In this document: positions 18,309 to 27,702 of the stretch, piece by piece
Position numbering within the stretch: the first letter of the stretch is position 1
How the letters are laid out: each line of letters begins with the position of its first letter
Source of the DNA: Sphaerobacter thermophilus DSM 20745
GTDB taxonomy: Bacteria > Chloroflexota > Chloroflexia > Thermomicrobiales > Thermomicrobiaceae
Reading direction: 5' to 3'
DNA length: 64,000 nt
NCBI RefSeq assembly: GCF_000024985.1
Contig: NC_013523.1
Span: forward strand, 2,046,001 to 2,110,000
Program-made: the position numbers and the translations under genes
Notes under the pieces: model-generated
The model's database searches: none
What the model saw: only the letters and a program-made list of their open reading frames with translations
Told to the model about the DNA's origin: nothing

Positions 18309-18533
18309 TGCGTCAACTCCCTCCCAACGGACGCCGCGACCCGCGCCGCCGCGGGTCGTGCACGACCGGCCTTATCCCTCATAGGGTATAACGCACGAAG
18401 CGTTGGGGTGATACATAGTATTTCAGCGCTAGCCCGGACTAGCCCGATTACCCCAGTACCGGCTCCACTCAACGCGCGATGACCTTTGAGGAAATCACCC
18501 GGTATGCCCGCCAGTAGCACGCTCCACAAGCCC

Positions 18534-18564
18534 TGTCATCATGAGCGAATCGAAGGATCTCGCG
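18534..18564 (+). repeat. Dispersed TGTCATCCTGAGCG repeat, copy 1
   Basis: A 31-bp sequence matching 33842-33872 at 26 of 31 positions, including the shared AAGGATCTCGCG end. Confidence 0.65.
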
Positions 18565-18731
18565 TCGGACCAGCCACGCGCCGAATCGCTCCTCCGGCTC
18601 GGAGGGAGTCGCCGGAACCGGCTGGGCACTGCCTCCGCCTTCGCTCAGGAGGACAGCGAACGGGCGATGGTGGCGGTTCTACCGTGGCCGGCTCCGGCAT
18701 ACCACGGAACTTCGTCAAGTCCCGTGACGCG

Positions 18732-18760
18732 TTGACGCGCACCCGGCTGCGTGCTAATAT
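18732..18760 (+). promoter_or_regulatory. rpsP operon promoter
   Basis: TTGACG (18732-18737), 17-bp spacer, TAATAT (18755-18760) with an extended TGC in front. Transcription would start near 18767. The leader carries a CCCGGGG/CCCCGGG hairpin (18770-18786) before the GTG start of rpsP, a possible site for ribosomal-protein or growth-rate control. Confidence 0.75.
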
Positions 18761-18877
18761 CCTGGAGTCCCCGGGGTTGCCCCGGGCTGATCATGTGTGC
18801 CTTGTGGATCGTGCTAGTCCATCGGCACGCCGGACACCGCGGACGAAAGAGAAGACCAGGAAAGGGAGCAGCGAAGC

Positions 18878-19201
18878 GTGATCAAGCTGCGGCTGCGGCG
18901 CATGGGAGCGAAGAAACAGCCACACTACCGGATTGTGGCCGCAGAGGCGCGGTCTCCCCGCGACGGCCGCTTCATCGAGGTGGTCGGCTACTATAACCCG
19001 AAGACGAACCCCGCAACCGTGAAGGTGAATGCGGAGCGCGCGAAGTACTGGCTCGACCACGGCGCCCAGCCGACCGAGACGGTCCGCACCCTGCTCGTCC
19101 GCACCGGCGTCCTCCCCGGCAGGGTCAATGGCGCGCCCGCGCCGGCCGAGGAGAGCCCGGCCGAGACGAGCACGACCGAAGAGAGCGCGACCGAGGAGTA
19201 G
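18878..19201 (+). CDS. rpsP: 30S ribosomal protein S16
   Basis: 107 residues. [20 protein letters not shown] and [13 protein letters not shown] are diagnostic. The last ~20 residues are a low-complexity Ala/Glu/Thr/Ser tail longer than in many S16 proteins. It uses a GTG start at 18878, with GGGAG 9 nt upstream. First gene of rpsP-khpA-rimM. The trmD and rplS genes that often follow rimM are absent here. Confidence 0.97.
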   Translation: MIKLRLRRMGAKKQPHYRIVAAEARSPRDGRFIEVVGYYNPKTNPATVKVNAERAKYWLDHGAQPTETVRTLLVRTGVLPGRVNGAPAPAEESPAETSTTEESATEE

Positions 19202-19243
19202 GCCGCGCGACGGTCGAGACACCAGCAAACCGGGGAGGTCGCC

Positions 19244-19507
19244 GTGCCGGGGCGAAACAGAGACGGGATGGGCGAACTGCAGGCGCTGGTCGAGTACATC
19301 GCCCGGGGTCTGGTTGATGACCCCGCGTCAGTCCGCGTCCAGGCCCGGCGTCGCGGCCCGAACGTCATCATCGACCTGCGCGTTCCCGCTGCCGAGATGG
19401 GCAAGGTGATCGGCCGCCAGGGCCGCATCGCGCGCGCAATGCGCACCCTTTTGACTATCGCTGCGGCCCGCAACGGACTCCGTGCCAGCCTGGACATTCA
19501 TGAGTGA
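19244..19507 (+). CDS. khpA: KH-domain RNA-binding protein KhpA
   Basis: 87 residues, one KH domain with the GxxG loop in KVIGRQGRIARAMRTLL. In Firmicutes KhpA pairs with KhpB (Jag/EloR) and affects cell division and elongation; the conserved position between rpsP and rimM supports the assignment. GTG 19244 with GGGGAGG 5 nt upstream is used. A start at ATG 19268 (MGELQALVEYIARGLV) would match family N-termini better and cannot be excluded. The 3' end overlaps rimM. Confidence 0.9.
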   Translation: MPGRNRDGMGELQALVEYIARGLVDDPASVRVQARRRGPNVIIDLRVPAAEMGKVIGRQGRIARAMRTLLTIAAARNGLRASLDIHE

Positions 19508-20036
19508 GCCAAACTGGCAAACCCCTCCCGATCAGGTCCGCCTCGCGATCGGCGTGATCGTCGCACCTCAGGGAATCAGCGGCGAAGTCCGGATGAACAT
19601 CTGGACGCACTTCCCGGAGCGCATCCCGGACCTCACCGAGGTCTATCTCGATGACGAAGCCCAGCCGCGCCGCCTCCTCACGGCGCGGCTCCACAAAGGG
19701 GTGGCCATCCTCCGCATCGAGGGGGTCGAGACGCGCGACGAGGCCGAGGATCTGCGCGGCACGGTCGTGCGCATCGGCCCGGACCAGGCCGCGCCGCTCG
19801 GCGAGGACGAGTACTACCACTTCCAACTGATCGGCCTGACGGTGGTGGATGAAGCGGGGAACCCGCTCGGCACCCTGACCGATATCCTTGAGACGGGCGC
19901 CAACGATGTCTACATCGTGCGCGACGAGGCTGGCAAGGAGACGCTCCTCCCCGCGCTCCGGGACGTCGTGCTCGACATCGACCTCGAGTGCGGACGGATG
20001 ACGGTCCGGCCTCTCCGCTACGCCGACGAAGACTGA
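19500..20036 (+). CDS. rimM: Ribosome maturation factor RimM
   Basis: 178 residues. N-terminal RimM beta-barrel (LAIGVIVAPQGISGEVRMNIWT) and C-terminal PRC-barrel (YYHFQLIGLTVVDEAGNPLGTLTDI...NDVYIV). Assists 30S head assembly through protein S19. ATG 19500 overlaps the khpA stop (ATGAGTGA), indicating translational coupling; an in-frame GTG at 19482 is less likely. The gene's 3' end overlaps the convergent hisIE by 19 bp, an unusual tail-to-tail overlap. Confidence 0.95.
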   Translation: MSEPNWQTPPDQVRLAIGVIVAPQGISGEVRMNIWTHFPERIPDLTEVYLDDEAQPRRLLTARLHKGVAILRIEGVETRDEAEDLRGTVVRIGPDQAAPLGEDEYYHFQLIGLTVVDEAGNPLGTLTDILETGANDVYIVRDEAGKETLLPALRDVVLDIDLECGRMTVRPLRYADED

Positions 20037-20686
20037 TCCGCCGCCGGTCGGCCCCGTCGCGTGCGCAGCACCGCCCACACGCGCTCGGTGGGCACGTCGC
20101 TCGCCTCCAGCAGCACCAGCAGGTGGTAGATCAGGTCGGCAGCTTCGTTGGCGAGGTTCTCCGGATCGGCATTCTTGGCGGCGATGATGACCTCGGCTGC
20201 CTCCTCGCCGATCTTCTTCCCAATCTTGTCGATCCCCGTCGTCAGCAGGTAGGTCGTGTAGGAGCCCTCGACCGGGTGAGCGCGCCGCTCGGCGACCACG
20301 CGGGCCACCTCATCCACGACGCTACTCGTCGGCGGCACGGCCGCCTCGCCCACCATCAGCGGCGGCTGGGCGAAACACGTGTCGGTCCCCAGGTGGCAGG
20401 TGGGGCCCGCGGGAACCACCCGGACCAGCAGGGCGTCGCCGTCGCAATCGGGCCGGATCTCCACCACCTCGTGGACGTTGCCCGAAGTCTCCCCCTTCAT
20501 CCAGAGCTTGCCCCGGCTGCGGCTCCAGAAATGGAGCCGTCGCGTGGCGATGGTCCGCTCCAGTGCCTCGCGGTTCATGTAGCCGAGCATGCGCACTTGA
20601 CCGGTGGCTGCGTCCTGCACCAACGCCGGCACCAGCCCACGCTCATCGAAGCGTACGGCATCAACGGGGGAGGTGGGTGTGTCCAT
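20018..20686 (-). CDS. hisIE: Bifunctional phosphoribosyl-AMP cyclohydrolase / phosphoribosyl-ATP pyrophosphatase
   Basis: 222 residues. HisI part: ALVQDAATGQVRMLGYMNREAL, FWSRSRGKLWMKGETSGN and the Zn/Mg-ligand region PAGPTCHLGTDTCF. HisE part: YTTYLLTTGIDKIGKKIGEE AAEVIIAAKN with EExxE-type metal ligands. Catalyses steps 2 and 3 of histidine synthesis. ATG 20686 is chosen because GAGAGG lies 6 nt before it; upstream in-frame codons lack a ribosome site. It is the last gene of the trp/aro run, 78 bp behind aroF with a CTCTCCC hairpin repeat just upstream, which might reduce read-through. Confidence 0.94.
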   Translation of the reverse strand: MDTPTSPVDAVRFDERGLVPALVQDAATGQVRMLGYMNREALERTIATRRLHFWSRSRGKLWMKGETSGNVHEVVEIRPDCDGDALLVRVVPAGPTCHLGTDTCFAQPPLMVGEAAVPPTSSVVDEVARVVAERRAHPVEGSYTTYLLTTGIDKIGKKIGEEAAEVIIAAKNADPENLANEAADLIYHLLVLLEASDVPTERVWAVLRTRRGRPAADQSSSA

Positions 20687-20713
20687 GGGATCCTCTCGCT
20701 GCATTCCCAAGAA

Positions 20714-20755
20714 CTCCCCCTCTCCCACAAGGGGAGAGGGGGTCGGGGGTGAGGG
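20714..20755 (+). repeat. Dispersed CTCTCCC-hairpin repeat, copy 3
   Basis: CCCCTCTCCC (20717-20726) pairs with GGGAGAGGGG (20732-20741), followed by GGTCGGGGGTGAGGGG. It lies between aroF and hisIE inside the presumed operon, opposite to transcription. Confidence 0.75.
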
Positions 20756-20764
20756 GCGACGCTG

Positions 20765-21811
20765 CTAGTCCGCCGCCATCTCCATCTGCGGTGCCCGCAC
20801 GGTCCGGCCGACGGCTTCCGCGACTCGTGCCAACTTGGGCATGGCCGCGCTGAAGTTCTCGAATGTCAGCGACTGGCTGCCGTCGGAGAGGGCGTGGTCG
20901 GGGTTGGGGTGGACCTCGACGATCAGCCCGTCGGCACCGCTAGCGACCGCCGCCAGCATCATCGACGGGACGAGGTACCACTTCCCGGTCCCGTGGCTCG
21001 GGTCCACGATGATCGGCAGGTGGCTGAGGCGCTTGACAACCGGAACGGCCGACAGGTCGAGCGTGTTGCGAGTGATCGTCTCGAAAGTGCGGATGCCGCG
21101 CTCGCAGAGCATGACTTGCTCGTTGCCCTGCGCCATGATGTACTCCGCCGCCAGCAGCCACTCCTCGATCTGGGTGGACATGCCGCGCTTGAGCAACACC
21201 GGCTTCTGCGTCTTGCCGACCGCCTCCAGCAGCAGGAAGTTCTGCGTGTTGCGGGCGCCGATCTGGAGCACGTCCGCGTACTCGGCCACCATGTCGAGAT
21301 CGGCAACGCTGAGAACCTCGGTCACGATCGGCAGGCCCGTTTCAGCCCGGGCCTTGGCCAGGAGCCGCAGCCCCTCTTCCCCCAGGCCGCGGAAGTCGTA
21401 GGGCGAGGTGCGCGGCTTGAAGGCGCCGCCGCGCAGCATGCTCGCGCCCGCCGCCTTGACCGCGTGCGCGGTCTGGATGATCTGCGCCTCGCTCTCAACC
21501 GAGCAGGGGCCGGCGATCACGACGACCTCGTTGCCGCCCACCGCCACGTCCCCGACGTGGATGACCGTGTCGTCCGGGTGGAACTCGCGGCTGGCAAGCT
21601 TGTAGCGCTTGGTGATCCGGACGACCTCTTCCACGCCCGGCATCCGCTCCAGCGCCTCCTGCAGCGAGTCGGGCAGCGGCGCGCCGAGCACGCTCACCGT
21701 CGCGCGCTCGGAACCGACGATGCTGCGCGTGGCAAAGCCGAATTGCTCGATGCGCGCGATCACCTCCTGGAGGTCCCGCTCGCTGGCGGAGGTCTTCATG
21801 ACGACGATCAT
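20765..21811 (-). CDS. aroF: 3-deoxy-7-phosphoheptulonate synthase (DAHP synthase, type I-beta)
   Basis: 348 residues. An N-terminal ferredoxin-like/ACT-type regulatory extension ([20 protein letters not shown]..., ~75 residues) precedes the barrel with [48 protein letters not shown] and [11 protein letters not shown]. Condenses PEP with erythrose 4-phosphate, the first shikimate step. The N-terminal extension is typical of the feedback-sensitive Thermotoga-type enzyme. GGGAG is 7 nt before ATG 21811. It lies 127 bp behind aroH in the trp transcription unit, so T-box control may extend to aromatic pathway entry. Confidence 0.96.
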   Translation of the reverse strand: MIVVMKTSASERDLQEVIARIEQFGFATRSIVGSERATVSVLGAPLPDSLQEALERMPGVEEVVRITKRYKLASREFHPDDTVIHVGDVAVGGNEVVVIAGPCSVESEAQIIQTAHAVKAAGASMLRGGAFKPRTSPYDFRGLGEEGLRLLAKARAETGLPIVTEVLSVADLDMVAEYADVLQIGARNTQNFLLLEAVGKTQKPVLLKRGMSTQIEEWLLAAEYIMAQGNEQVMLCERGIRTFETITRNTLDLSAVPVVKRLSHLPIIVDPSHGTGKWYLVPSMMLAAVASGADGLIVEVHPNPDHALSDGSQSLTFENFSAAMPKLARVAEAVGRTVRAPQMEMAAD

Positions 21812-21938
21812 CAGCCCGCTCCCTGCTCTCCCTGACTCTCGTCTGATGGTACAGACGCGGGCAACCCGCGCCGCGCTCTATCCGGCGCCGTGCCGGAGCA
21901 TCCTATGCGCCGCAACGGTGCGGCGGCAGCCGGTGCCG

Positions 21939-22325
21939 TCAGACAGACCGGCCGTTCGGTTCGTAGGCCCACTCTGGCCGCAGTTCCCGCGCGCGCCGCA
22001 GGTACACGTGCCTGATCTCGCTGGGAGACTTCTCGGTGTTGACGTGCATCAGGATACGGACGACGTGGTCGAGCGCGCCCGGCACGTCCATCTCGTGGGT
22101 GCACAGCAACGGCACCATGTCCCAGCCGTAGTCGCGCGCGGCAATCGCCGGGAACGTCGCGTTGAGATCCGGCGTGGTGGTAAAGATGATGCTCGCCACA
22201 TCCTCTGCGGCGATGTCGTTGGCCTCGATCATGGTCGCCAGCAACTCCCGCGTCGCCTCCAGGATGTCCTCGGCCGTATTCCGGTCGGCCGTGGTCGCTC
22301 CGCGGATACCCCGGCATCTCAACAT
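21939..22325 (-). CDS. aroH: Chorismate mutase, AroH class
   Basis: 128 residues, the size of the trimeric B. subtilis-type enzyme. RCRGIRGATTADRNTAEDI carries the conserved N-terminal Arg; TTTPDLNATFPAIAAR and THEMDVPGALDHVVRILMHV are family hallmarks. Converts chorismate to prephenate for Phe/Tyr. Start ATG 22325 with GGAGG upstream; the frame continues further but that part overlaps a hairpin. It sits in the trp cluster, whereas prephenate dehydratase pheA is at 37 kb. Confidence 0.93.
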   Translation of the reverse strand: MLRCRGIRGATTADRNTAEDILEATRELLATMIEANDIAAEDVASIIFTTTPDLNATFPAIAARDYGWDMVPLLCTHEMDVPGALDHVVRILMHVNTEKSPSEIRHVYLRRARELRPEWAYEPNGRSV

Positions 22326-22365
22326 GCCCGCGCTACCTCCCACGTCGCCTAAGCGACGCGCCCAT

Positions 22366-22403
22366 CCGGTGCCTCCGGCCCTGCGCGGCCCCGGAGGCAC
22401 CGG
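22366..22403 (-). terminator. Strong intercistronic hairpin between trpA and aroH
   Basis: CCGGTGCCTCCGG (22366-22378) and CCGGAGGCACCGG (22391-22403) form a perfect 13-bp stem with a 12-nt loop. No T-run follows, so it is probably a partial terminator or an RNA-stability element separating trp from aro genes. Confidence 0.55.
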
Positions 22404-22409
22404 GGCGGC

Positions 22410-23213
22410 TCAGGCGCCGCGGAGGTATCGGATGAACGCCTCCATCTCGTCGGGCTGGCGCTCACGTGGCGTCTCGCCCAGCCGCTTGATCACAGCGCTC
22501 CCGACGGCCACCGCCTCTGCCAGCTTCCCGGCCTCCGCCACGTGCTCCGGCGTCGAGATGCCGAAGCCGACAACGAGCGGAAGGTCGGTATGCTGGCGTA
22601 CGCGCGAAATGAACCCCGGCAGTTGCTGCGACAAGCGATCACGCGCCCCGGTGACCCCGGTGAGCGAGACGCAGTAGACGAAGCCGCTGGCCTGCCGGGC
22701 GACCGCCGCGATTTGCGCATCGGTGCTCGTCGGAGCGAGCATAAAGATGAGGTCCAGCCCGTGCCGCTGCAGCGCCTCCCGCAGGTCCCCGCTCTCGTCC
22801 GGAGGCAGGTCCGGCACGATGACCCCATCAGCCCCTGCTTCAGCACATGCCGCGGCGAACCGCTCAAGACCGTAGCTGAGCAGGGGGTTGAAGTATCCCA
22901 TGAAGATCAAGGGCACGTCAACGCCCTTGTGACGTAGATCACGAGCCGCTTCAAGGCAGGTCGCCACCGTGACCCCGTTGGTCAGCGCCACGTGGCTCGA
23001 GTGCTGAACGGTCGCGCCGTCGGCCAGGGGGTCGGAGAAGGGGATGCCCAGCTCGATCATGGCCGCGCCCCCGGCCACCAGCGCCGGCCCGACCCGGCCG
23101 ACGGTGTCCAGCTCCGGGTAACCGACCGTCACATACGGGCAGACGCCGGTTTCCCCAGCCTCCCGCAGCCGTGCGAACGTCGCCGCGATCCGGCTCCCTG
23201 TCTTCGTCTCCAT
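22410..23213 (-). CDS. trpA: Tryptophan synthase alpha chain
   Basis: 267 residues. Catalytic Glu in MIELGIPFSDPLADGATVQ, Asp-containing loop FMGYFNPLLSYG, and GVIVPDLPPDES. Cleaves indole-3-glycerol phosphate to indole, which is channelled to TrpB. Its start ATG overlaps the trpB stop by one base (TAATG), showing translational coupling. Confidence 0.97.
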   Translation of the reverse strand: METKTGSRIAATFARLREAGETGVCPYVTVGYPELDTVGRVGPALVAGGAAMIELGIPFSDPLADGATVQHSSHVALTNGVTVATCLEAARDLRHKGVDVPLIFMGYFNPLLSYGLERFAAACAEAGADGVIVPDLPPDESGDLREALQRHGLDLIFMLAPTSTDAQIAAVARQASGFVYCVSLTGVTGARDRLSQQLPGFISRVRQHTDLPLVVGFGISTPEHVAEAGKLAEAVAVGSAVIKRLGETPRERQPDEMEAFIRYLRGA

Positions 23214-24436
23214 TACAGCGCCACTCCCAGTGCCTCGGCGAGGGTGTGCATGTCCTTGTCGCCCCGACCCGACAGGTTGATCACGATGATGTCGTCCGGC
23301 GAACGGTCCGCCGCCAGCCGCGCGCCGAGCGCCACGGCGTGCGCCGACTCCAGCGCCGGGATGATCCCCTCAGTGCGGCAGAGCAGCTTGAAGCCCTCCA
23401 GCGCCTCGGCGTCGGTTATCGGGTGGTACGTGGCCCGCCCGGTGTCTTTGAGATAGCTGTGCTCTGGGCCGACACCAGGGTAGTCAAGCCCGGCGGCGAT
23501 GCTGTGGGCCTCGATGATCTGCCCGTCATCGTCCTGAAGGACGTAGGAGCGCGAGCCGTGGAGCACGCCGACCCGCCCGGCGCTCAGGGTGGCGGCGTGC
23601 TTGCCGCTCTCGATCCCCAGCCCGGCCGCCTCAGCGCCGTGGAGCTCGACGCCGGGGTCGTCGACGAAGGGGTGGAAGATCCCCATCGCGTTCGAACCGC
23701 CGCCGACGCAGGCCACGACCGCGTTCGGCAGCCGCCCTGCCTGCTCGAGGATCTGTCGCCGGGTCTCGCGGCCGATCACGGACTGAAAGTCCCGCACCAT
23801 CAAAGGGTAGGGGTGCATGCCGGCCACCGAGCCGATGAGGTAGTAGGTGGTCTCGACGTTGGTGACCCAGTCGCGGATCGCCTCGTTCATGGCGTCCTTG
23901 AGCGTGCGGCTGCCGGTCCCGACCGGCCGCACCTCGGCGCCGAGGAGCTTCATGCGGAAGACGTTGAGCGACTGCCGCGCGATGTCCACCTCGCCCATGT
24001 AGACGACGCACTCCAGCCCGAGCATGGCGCAGACGGTGGCGGTCGCCACCCCGTGCTGACCGGCGCCGGTCTCGGCGATGACGCGCGGCTTGCCCATGCG
24101 CTTGGCCAGCAGGCCCTGGCCGAGCGCGTTGTTGATCTTGTGGGCACCGGTGTGCGCCAGATCCTCCCGCTTGAGGTAGATCTGCGCCCCGCCGATCTCC
24201 CGGCTCAACGACTCGGCGTAGTAGAGCGCCGTCGGTCGGCCGACATAGGTCGCCAAGAGGCGCTCCAGCTCAGCCTGGAATTCCGGGTCACGCCGCGCGG
24301 CGTCGTAGGCCTCGCGCAGTTCCTCGATGGCGGGCAATAGCGTAACCGGCGCGTACGTGCCGCCGAACTGGCCGAAGCGGCCCCGCTCGTCCGGCAGCGC
24401 GGCGGCCGGTGGCCGCCCGGTGGTCATGCTCGTCAT
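23213..24436 (-). CDS. trpB: Tryptophan synthase beta chain
   Basis: 407 residues, TrpB1 type. PLP lysine in [13 protein letters not shown], with LKREDL before it, phosphate-binding loop [10 protein letters not shown], and the terminal GRGDKD. Makes tryptophan from indole and serine. GAGGAG is 5 nt before ATG 24436; the start overlaps the trpF stop (ATGA). Confidence 0.98.
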   Translation of the reverse strand: MTSMTTGRPPAAALPDERGRFGQFGGTYAPVTLLPAIEELREAYDAARRDPEFQAELERLLATYVGRPTALYYAESLSREIGGAQIYLKREDLAHTGAHKINNALGQGLLAKRMGKPRVIAETGAGQHGVATATVCAMLGLECVVYMGEVDIARQSLNVFRMKLLGAEVRPVGTGSRTLKDAMNEAIRDWVTNVETTYYLIGSVAGMHPYPLMVRDFQSVIGRETRRQILEQAGRLPNAVVACVGGGSNAMGIFHPFVDDPGVELHGAEAAGLGIESGKHAATLSAGRVGVLHGSRSYVLQDDDGQIIEAHSIAAGLDYPGVGPEHSYLKDTGRATYHPITDAEALEGFKLLCRTEGIIPALESAHAVALGARLAADRSPDDIIVINLSGRGDKDMHTLAEALGVAL

Positions 24437-25227
24437 GATCGCTCCTCGATTCCCATGCTGCGGTCGATCTTCCGTGTCTCCTTCAGGAGCGCAACAGTGC
24501 TCCCGTCGCTCCGGTCCGCTCGGGTAGCGACGACGGGGTCGGGCGCAGACGCGCGCTGTTCGGCTTCGAACGCCGCGCGGGCGGCAGCAGCGAAGGCATG
24601 GATGCGCGCGTGGTCCTTGACGCCCACGGCGCCGGGAACTTCGACCCCGCTCGACACGTCGACCCCCAGTGGCCGGACGGCGCGGATGGCGTCCGCGACG
24701 TTCTCCGGCCGCAGGCCGCCGGCGAGGATCACCGGATATTCGGCGGCAAGCACCGCCGCCAGGCTCCAGTCGGCCACGTGCCCGGTCCCTCCTGGGGCGC
24801 CGGGGATCCAGCCCTCGACGATCAGCGCGACCGGCGGCACGGGCGCGGCAAGGTACTGCTCGGCCAGTCGCCGTGCGTCGGCGGGGTTGGTGCCCGGCCG
24901 CAGGCGCAGCGTCTTGATCACCGGTCGGGATAGCGCCGCGATCGCCTCCGGCGGCTCCTCGCCGCTCAACTGCACCAGGTCGAGGTCGAGCCGTTCTGCC
25001 AGCGCGTTCATCCGGTCCGGCGCCTCGTTGACGAAGACTCCAACGGCCTGCGGGGCTGCATCGGGGCCTTCCCGCAGCGCCGCGACGATCGCCTCGGCGA
25101 CCTCGGGCGTGATCTGGCGACGGGCCGGGGCGAAGATCATCCCGGCGAGATCGACCCCTGCGGCGCGCGCCGCCCGCGCGTCCTCCGGTCGCCCCAGGCT
25201 ACAGATCTTGACCAGCCCCCGTTTCAC
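24433..25227 (-). CDS. trpF: Phosphoribosylanthranilate isomerase, with C-terminal extension
   Basis: 264 residues, about 50 longer than usual TrpF. Catalytic Cys in [22 protein letters not shown], and the phosphate-binding end [21 protein letters not shown]. The extra tail after the barrel (from about residue 215) is charged and low-complexity and has no recognised domain. GTG start overlaps the trpC stop (GTGA), and the stop overlaps the trpB start (ATGA). The tail could be a real extension or reflect loss of an earlier stop. Confidence 0.93.
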   Translation of the reverse strand: MKRGLVKICSLGRPEDARAARAAGVDLAGMIFAPARRQITPEVAEAIVAALREGPDAAPQAVGVFVNEAPDRMNALAERLDLDLVQLSGEEPPEAIAALSRPVIKTLRLRPGTNPADARRLAEQYLAAPVPPVALIVEGWIPGAPGGTGHVADWSLAAVLAAEYPVILAGGLRPENVADAIRAVRPLGVDVSSGVEVPGAVGVKDHARIHAFAAAARAAFEAEQRASAPDPVVATRADRSDGSTVALLKETRKIDRSMGIEERS

Positions 25228-26027
25228 GCCAGCAGCCCTCGCAACGCGGCCTGCCGATCGGCCGCCACCATCAACGACTCGCCGACGAGCACCGCGTGGG
25301 CCCCGGCCGCCGCGAGGCGCCGCACATCGCCCGGCCCGTGGATGCCGCTCTCGGCCACGATGACCCGGTCGCGCGGGATGCGCGGCGCAAGGCGCTCGGT
25401 CGTGCCCAGGTCGACGGTGAAGTTCCGAAGATCGCGATTATTGATCCCAATGATCCGCGCGCCGGCCGCGAGTGCCACGTCCAACTCCGCTTCGTCGTGG
25501 ACCTCGACCAGCGCCTGCATCCCCTGGGCATGAACCGCGTCCAGCATTTCGGGCAGCGACGCGCCGCCCAGCACGGCAACGATGAGCAGTACGGCATCGG
25601 CGCCGTACGCCCGTGCCTCGACCACCTGATACGGGTCGAGCAGGAAGTCCTTGCGCAGCACCGGACGTGGCGTCGGGTCGGCATGCGCCAGCTCGGCCAC
25701 CAGCGCCAGGTCCTCCAGGCTGCCCTGGAAGAAGGGTGCGTCGGTGAGCACCGAGATGGCGGCCGCGCCCGCGGCGAGGTAGTCCCGCGCCACGGCGCGG
25801 GCGTCGACGCCCGCCGCCAGCGCCCCCTTCGAGGGCGAGGCGCGCTTCACCTCAGCGATGACGCGGGTCGTGGTCCCCCGTAGCGCTGCATCGAGCGGGA
25901 GTGGGGCCGGCATCGCCCGCGCCATCGCTTCGAGATCCGCCAGCGGCCGGGTCGCCCGGCGCTCCGCCAGGTCGGCCGCCGTCCGCTCGGCGATCCGGTC
26001 CAGGATCGTGCCCGTTTCGGTCCCCAT
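25224..26027 (-). CDS. trpC: Indole-3-glycerol phosphate synthase
   Basis: 267 residues. Catalytic lysine region VIAEVKRASPSKGAL, then APFFQGSLEDL, RKDFLLDPYQVVEARAYGADAVLLI and GINNRDLRNFTVDL, all classic. Start ATG 26027 preferred: GGAGG lies 4 nt upstream and the codon overlaps the trpD stop (TGATG). A GTG at 26030 would sit too close to the ribosome site. Confidence 0.97.
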   Translation of the reverse strand: MGTETGTILDRIAERTAADLAERRATRPLADLEAMARAMPAPLPLDAALRGTTTRVIAEVKRASPSKGALAAGVDARAVARDYLAAGAAAISVLTDAPFFQGSLEDLALVAELAHADPTPRPVLRKDFLLDPYQVVEARAYGADAVLLIVAVLGGASLPEMLDAVHAQGMQALVEVHDEAELDVALAAGARIIGINNRDLRNFTVDLGTTERLAPRIPRDRVIVAESGIHGPGDVRRLAAAGAHAVLVGESLMVAADRQAALRGLLA

Positions 26028-27064
26028 CACGCCTCCGCCAGCCGGTGACTCAGCGCCGCCAGTTCCGTCAACTTGGCCGCGGCCGCGCCGGAGTCGATCG
26101 ACTCGGCCGCCGCCTGAACGCCCTCGGCGATCGAGCCGACGGCGTCGGCCGCGTAGAGGGCCGCCGCGGCGTTGAGGAGCGTGATCGCCCGTGCCGCGCC
26201 GTTCCCGCCGCCGAGCACGTGGCGGATGATGGCGACGTTGTCCTCGACGTCGCCGCCGCGGACCGCTGACAGCGGCGCGGTCGGCAGCCCGACCTCCTCC
26301 GGCACAAGCTCGTAGCGGCGAACCTCGACCCCACCGTTCACGCGCACCTCGCTCACCTGGGTGGGTGCCGAGATGCTTAGTTCATCCAGCCCGTCGCGGG
26401 AGTGAACCACCAGCGCGTGCCGCGTCCCGAGCAAGCCGAGCACGCGGGCCAGCTTGTCCGCCACCGCGGCATCGGCGACGCCCACGATCTGATGCTGAGC
26501 GGCCGCCGGGTTGGTCAGCGGGCCAAGCAAGTTGAACACAGTGCGGATGCCGATCTCCTTGCGCGCCGGCCCGGCATGGCGCATCGCCGGGTGGAAGACC
26601 GGCGCGTACATGAAGCCGATGCCGACCTCGTCGATGCAGCGCGCGACCGCCTCCGGCGTCAGGTCGACGCGCACGCCCAGGCCCTCCAGCACATCGGCCG
26701 AGCCGCAACGGCTGGTCATGGCGCGGTTGCCGTGCTTGGCCACCCGCACCCCGGCCCCGGCCACGACGAAGGCGGCTGCGGTGGAGATGTTGAAGGTGTG
26801 CGCGCCGTCACCACCCGTGCCGCAGGTGTCGACCAGCGCATCGGACGTGGCGCGCGGCACTGGCAGCGCGTGTCGTCGCATCGACTCCGCGAAACCGGCG
26901 ATCTCCTCCTCGGTCTCGCCGCGCATCCGGAGCGCCGTGACCAGCGCGCCGATCTGCGCGCCGCTCGCCTCGCCGGTCATGATCGCGTCCATTGCCGCGG
27001 CCGCCTCTTCGCGCGTCAACGTCCCGCCGTCGACGACTTTCTGGATCGCCGCTCTGACGCTCAT
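26027..27064 (-). CDS. trpD: Anthranilate phosphoribosyltransferase
   Basis: 345 residues. PRPP-binding [17 protein letters not shown], anthranilate-site [21 protein letters not shown] and [11 protein letters not shown]. Transfers phosphoribose to anthranilate. The start ATG overlaps the trpG stop (ATGA). Confidence 0.97.
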   Translation of the reverse strand: MSVRAAIQKVVDGGTLTREEAAAAMDAIMTGEASGAQIGALVTALRMRGETEEEIAGFAESMRRHALPVPRATSDALVDTCGTGGDGAHTFNISTAAAFVVAGAGVRVAKHGNRAMTSRCGSADVLEGLGVRVDLTPEAVARCIDEVGIGFMYAPVFHPAMRHAGPARKEIGIRTVFNLLGPLTNPAAAQHQIVGVADAAVADKLARVLGLLGTRHALVVHSRDGLDELSISAPTQVSEVRVNGGVEVRRYELVPEEVGLPTAPLSAVRGGDVEDNVAIIRHVLGGGNGAARAITLLNAAAALYAADAVGSIAEGVQAAAESIDSGAAAAKLTELAALSHRLAEA

Positions 27065-27702
27065 CGCTCCCCTCCGTCCATCGCGCCGACCGCGCCAACT
27101 ACGCTGGTCGCACCGCCCACCGCGGAAACCGCAGCCGGCGTCACGCTCAGGAAGTTGGCAAGCAGGTCCTTGCCCGCCTCGGTCAGGATCGACTCCGGGT
27201 GGAACTGAACCCCCTCCACCGGGTAGCGCCGGTGGCGGAGCCCCATGATGACCCCGTCCTCGCTGCGCGCCGACACCTCCAGATCGGCCGGGAGGCTCGC
27301 CTCGTCCACCATCAGTGAGTGGTAGCGTGTGGCGACGAACGGGTTCGGCAGGCCGGTGAAGACCCCGCGCCCGTCGTGGCTGATCCGCGACGTCTTGCCG
27401 TGCATCAGCCGCGGTGCGCGGACCACCTGGCCCCCGAACGCCACCCCGATCGCCTGGTGCCCCAGGCAGACGCCGAGGATTGGCACCTCACCCGCCAGCT
27501 CGCGGATCAAGTCGACCGAGATGCCCGCCTCGGCCGGCGTGCAGGGGCCGGGCGAGATGACGACGCGTTCCGGGCCGAGTGCCCGCACGTCGGCCACCGT
27601 CAGCGCATCGTTGCGCCGCACCACCACCTCGGCTCCCAGCTCGCACAGGTACTGATAAAGGTTGAAGGTGAAGGAGTCGTAGTTGTCGATCAGCAGGATC
27701 AC
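27061..27702 (-). CDS. trpG: Anthranilate synthase component II (glutamine amidotransferase)
   Basis: 213 residues from GTG 27702, which has GGAGG 7 nt upstream and overlaps the trpE stop (GTGA). Begins [19 protein letters not shown]; nucleophile Cys in VCLGHQAIG, and His-Glu of the triad in [13 protein letters not shown]. Supplies ammonia to TrpE. An open frame extends upstream only as overlap with trpE. It may also serve para-aminobenzoate synthesis, as in some bacteria. Confidence 0.97.
   Translation of the reverse strand: MILLIDNYDSFTFNLYQYLCELGAEVVVRRNDALTVADVRALGPERVVISPGPCTPAEAGISVDLIRELAGEVPILGVCLGHQAIGVAFGGQVVRAPRLMHGKTSRISHDGRGVFTGLPNPFVATRYHSLMVDEASLPADLEVSARSEDGVIMGLRHRRYPVEGVQFHPESILTEAGKDLLANFLSVTPAAVSAVGGATSVVGAVGAMDGGER

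Larger units (their letters stand above)
18309..18877. other. Long intergenic region between ldt and rpsP
   Basis: No convincing gene. It contains a dispersed TGTCATCnTGAGCG-type repeat (18534-18564), the rpsP promoter (18732-18760) and a short GC hairpin in the rpsP leader (18770-18786). The divergent ldt promoter must also lie here but was not identified with confidence. Confidence 0.6.
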
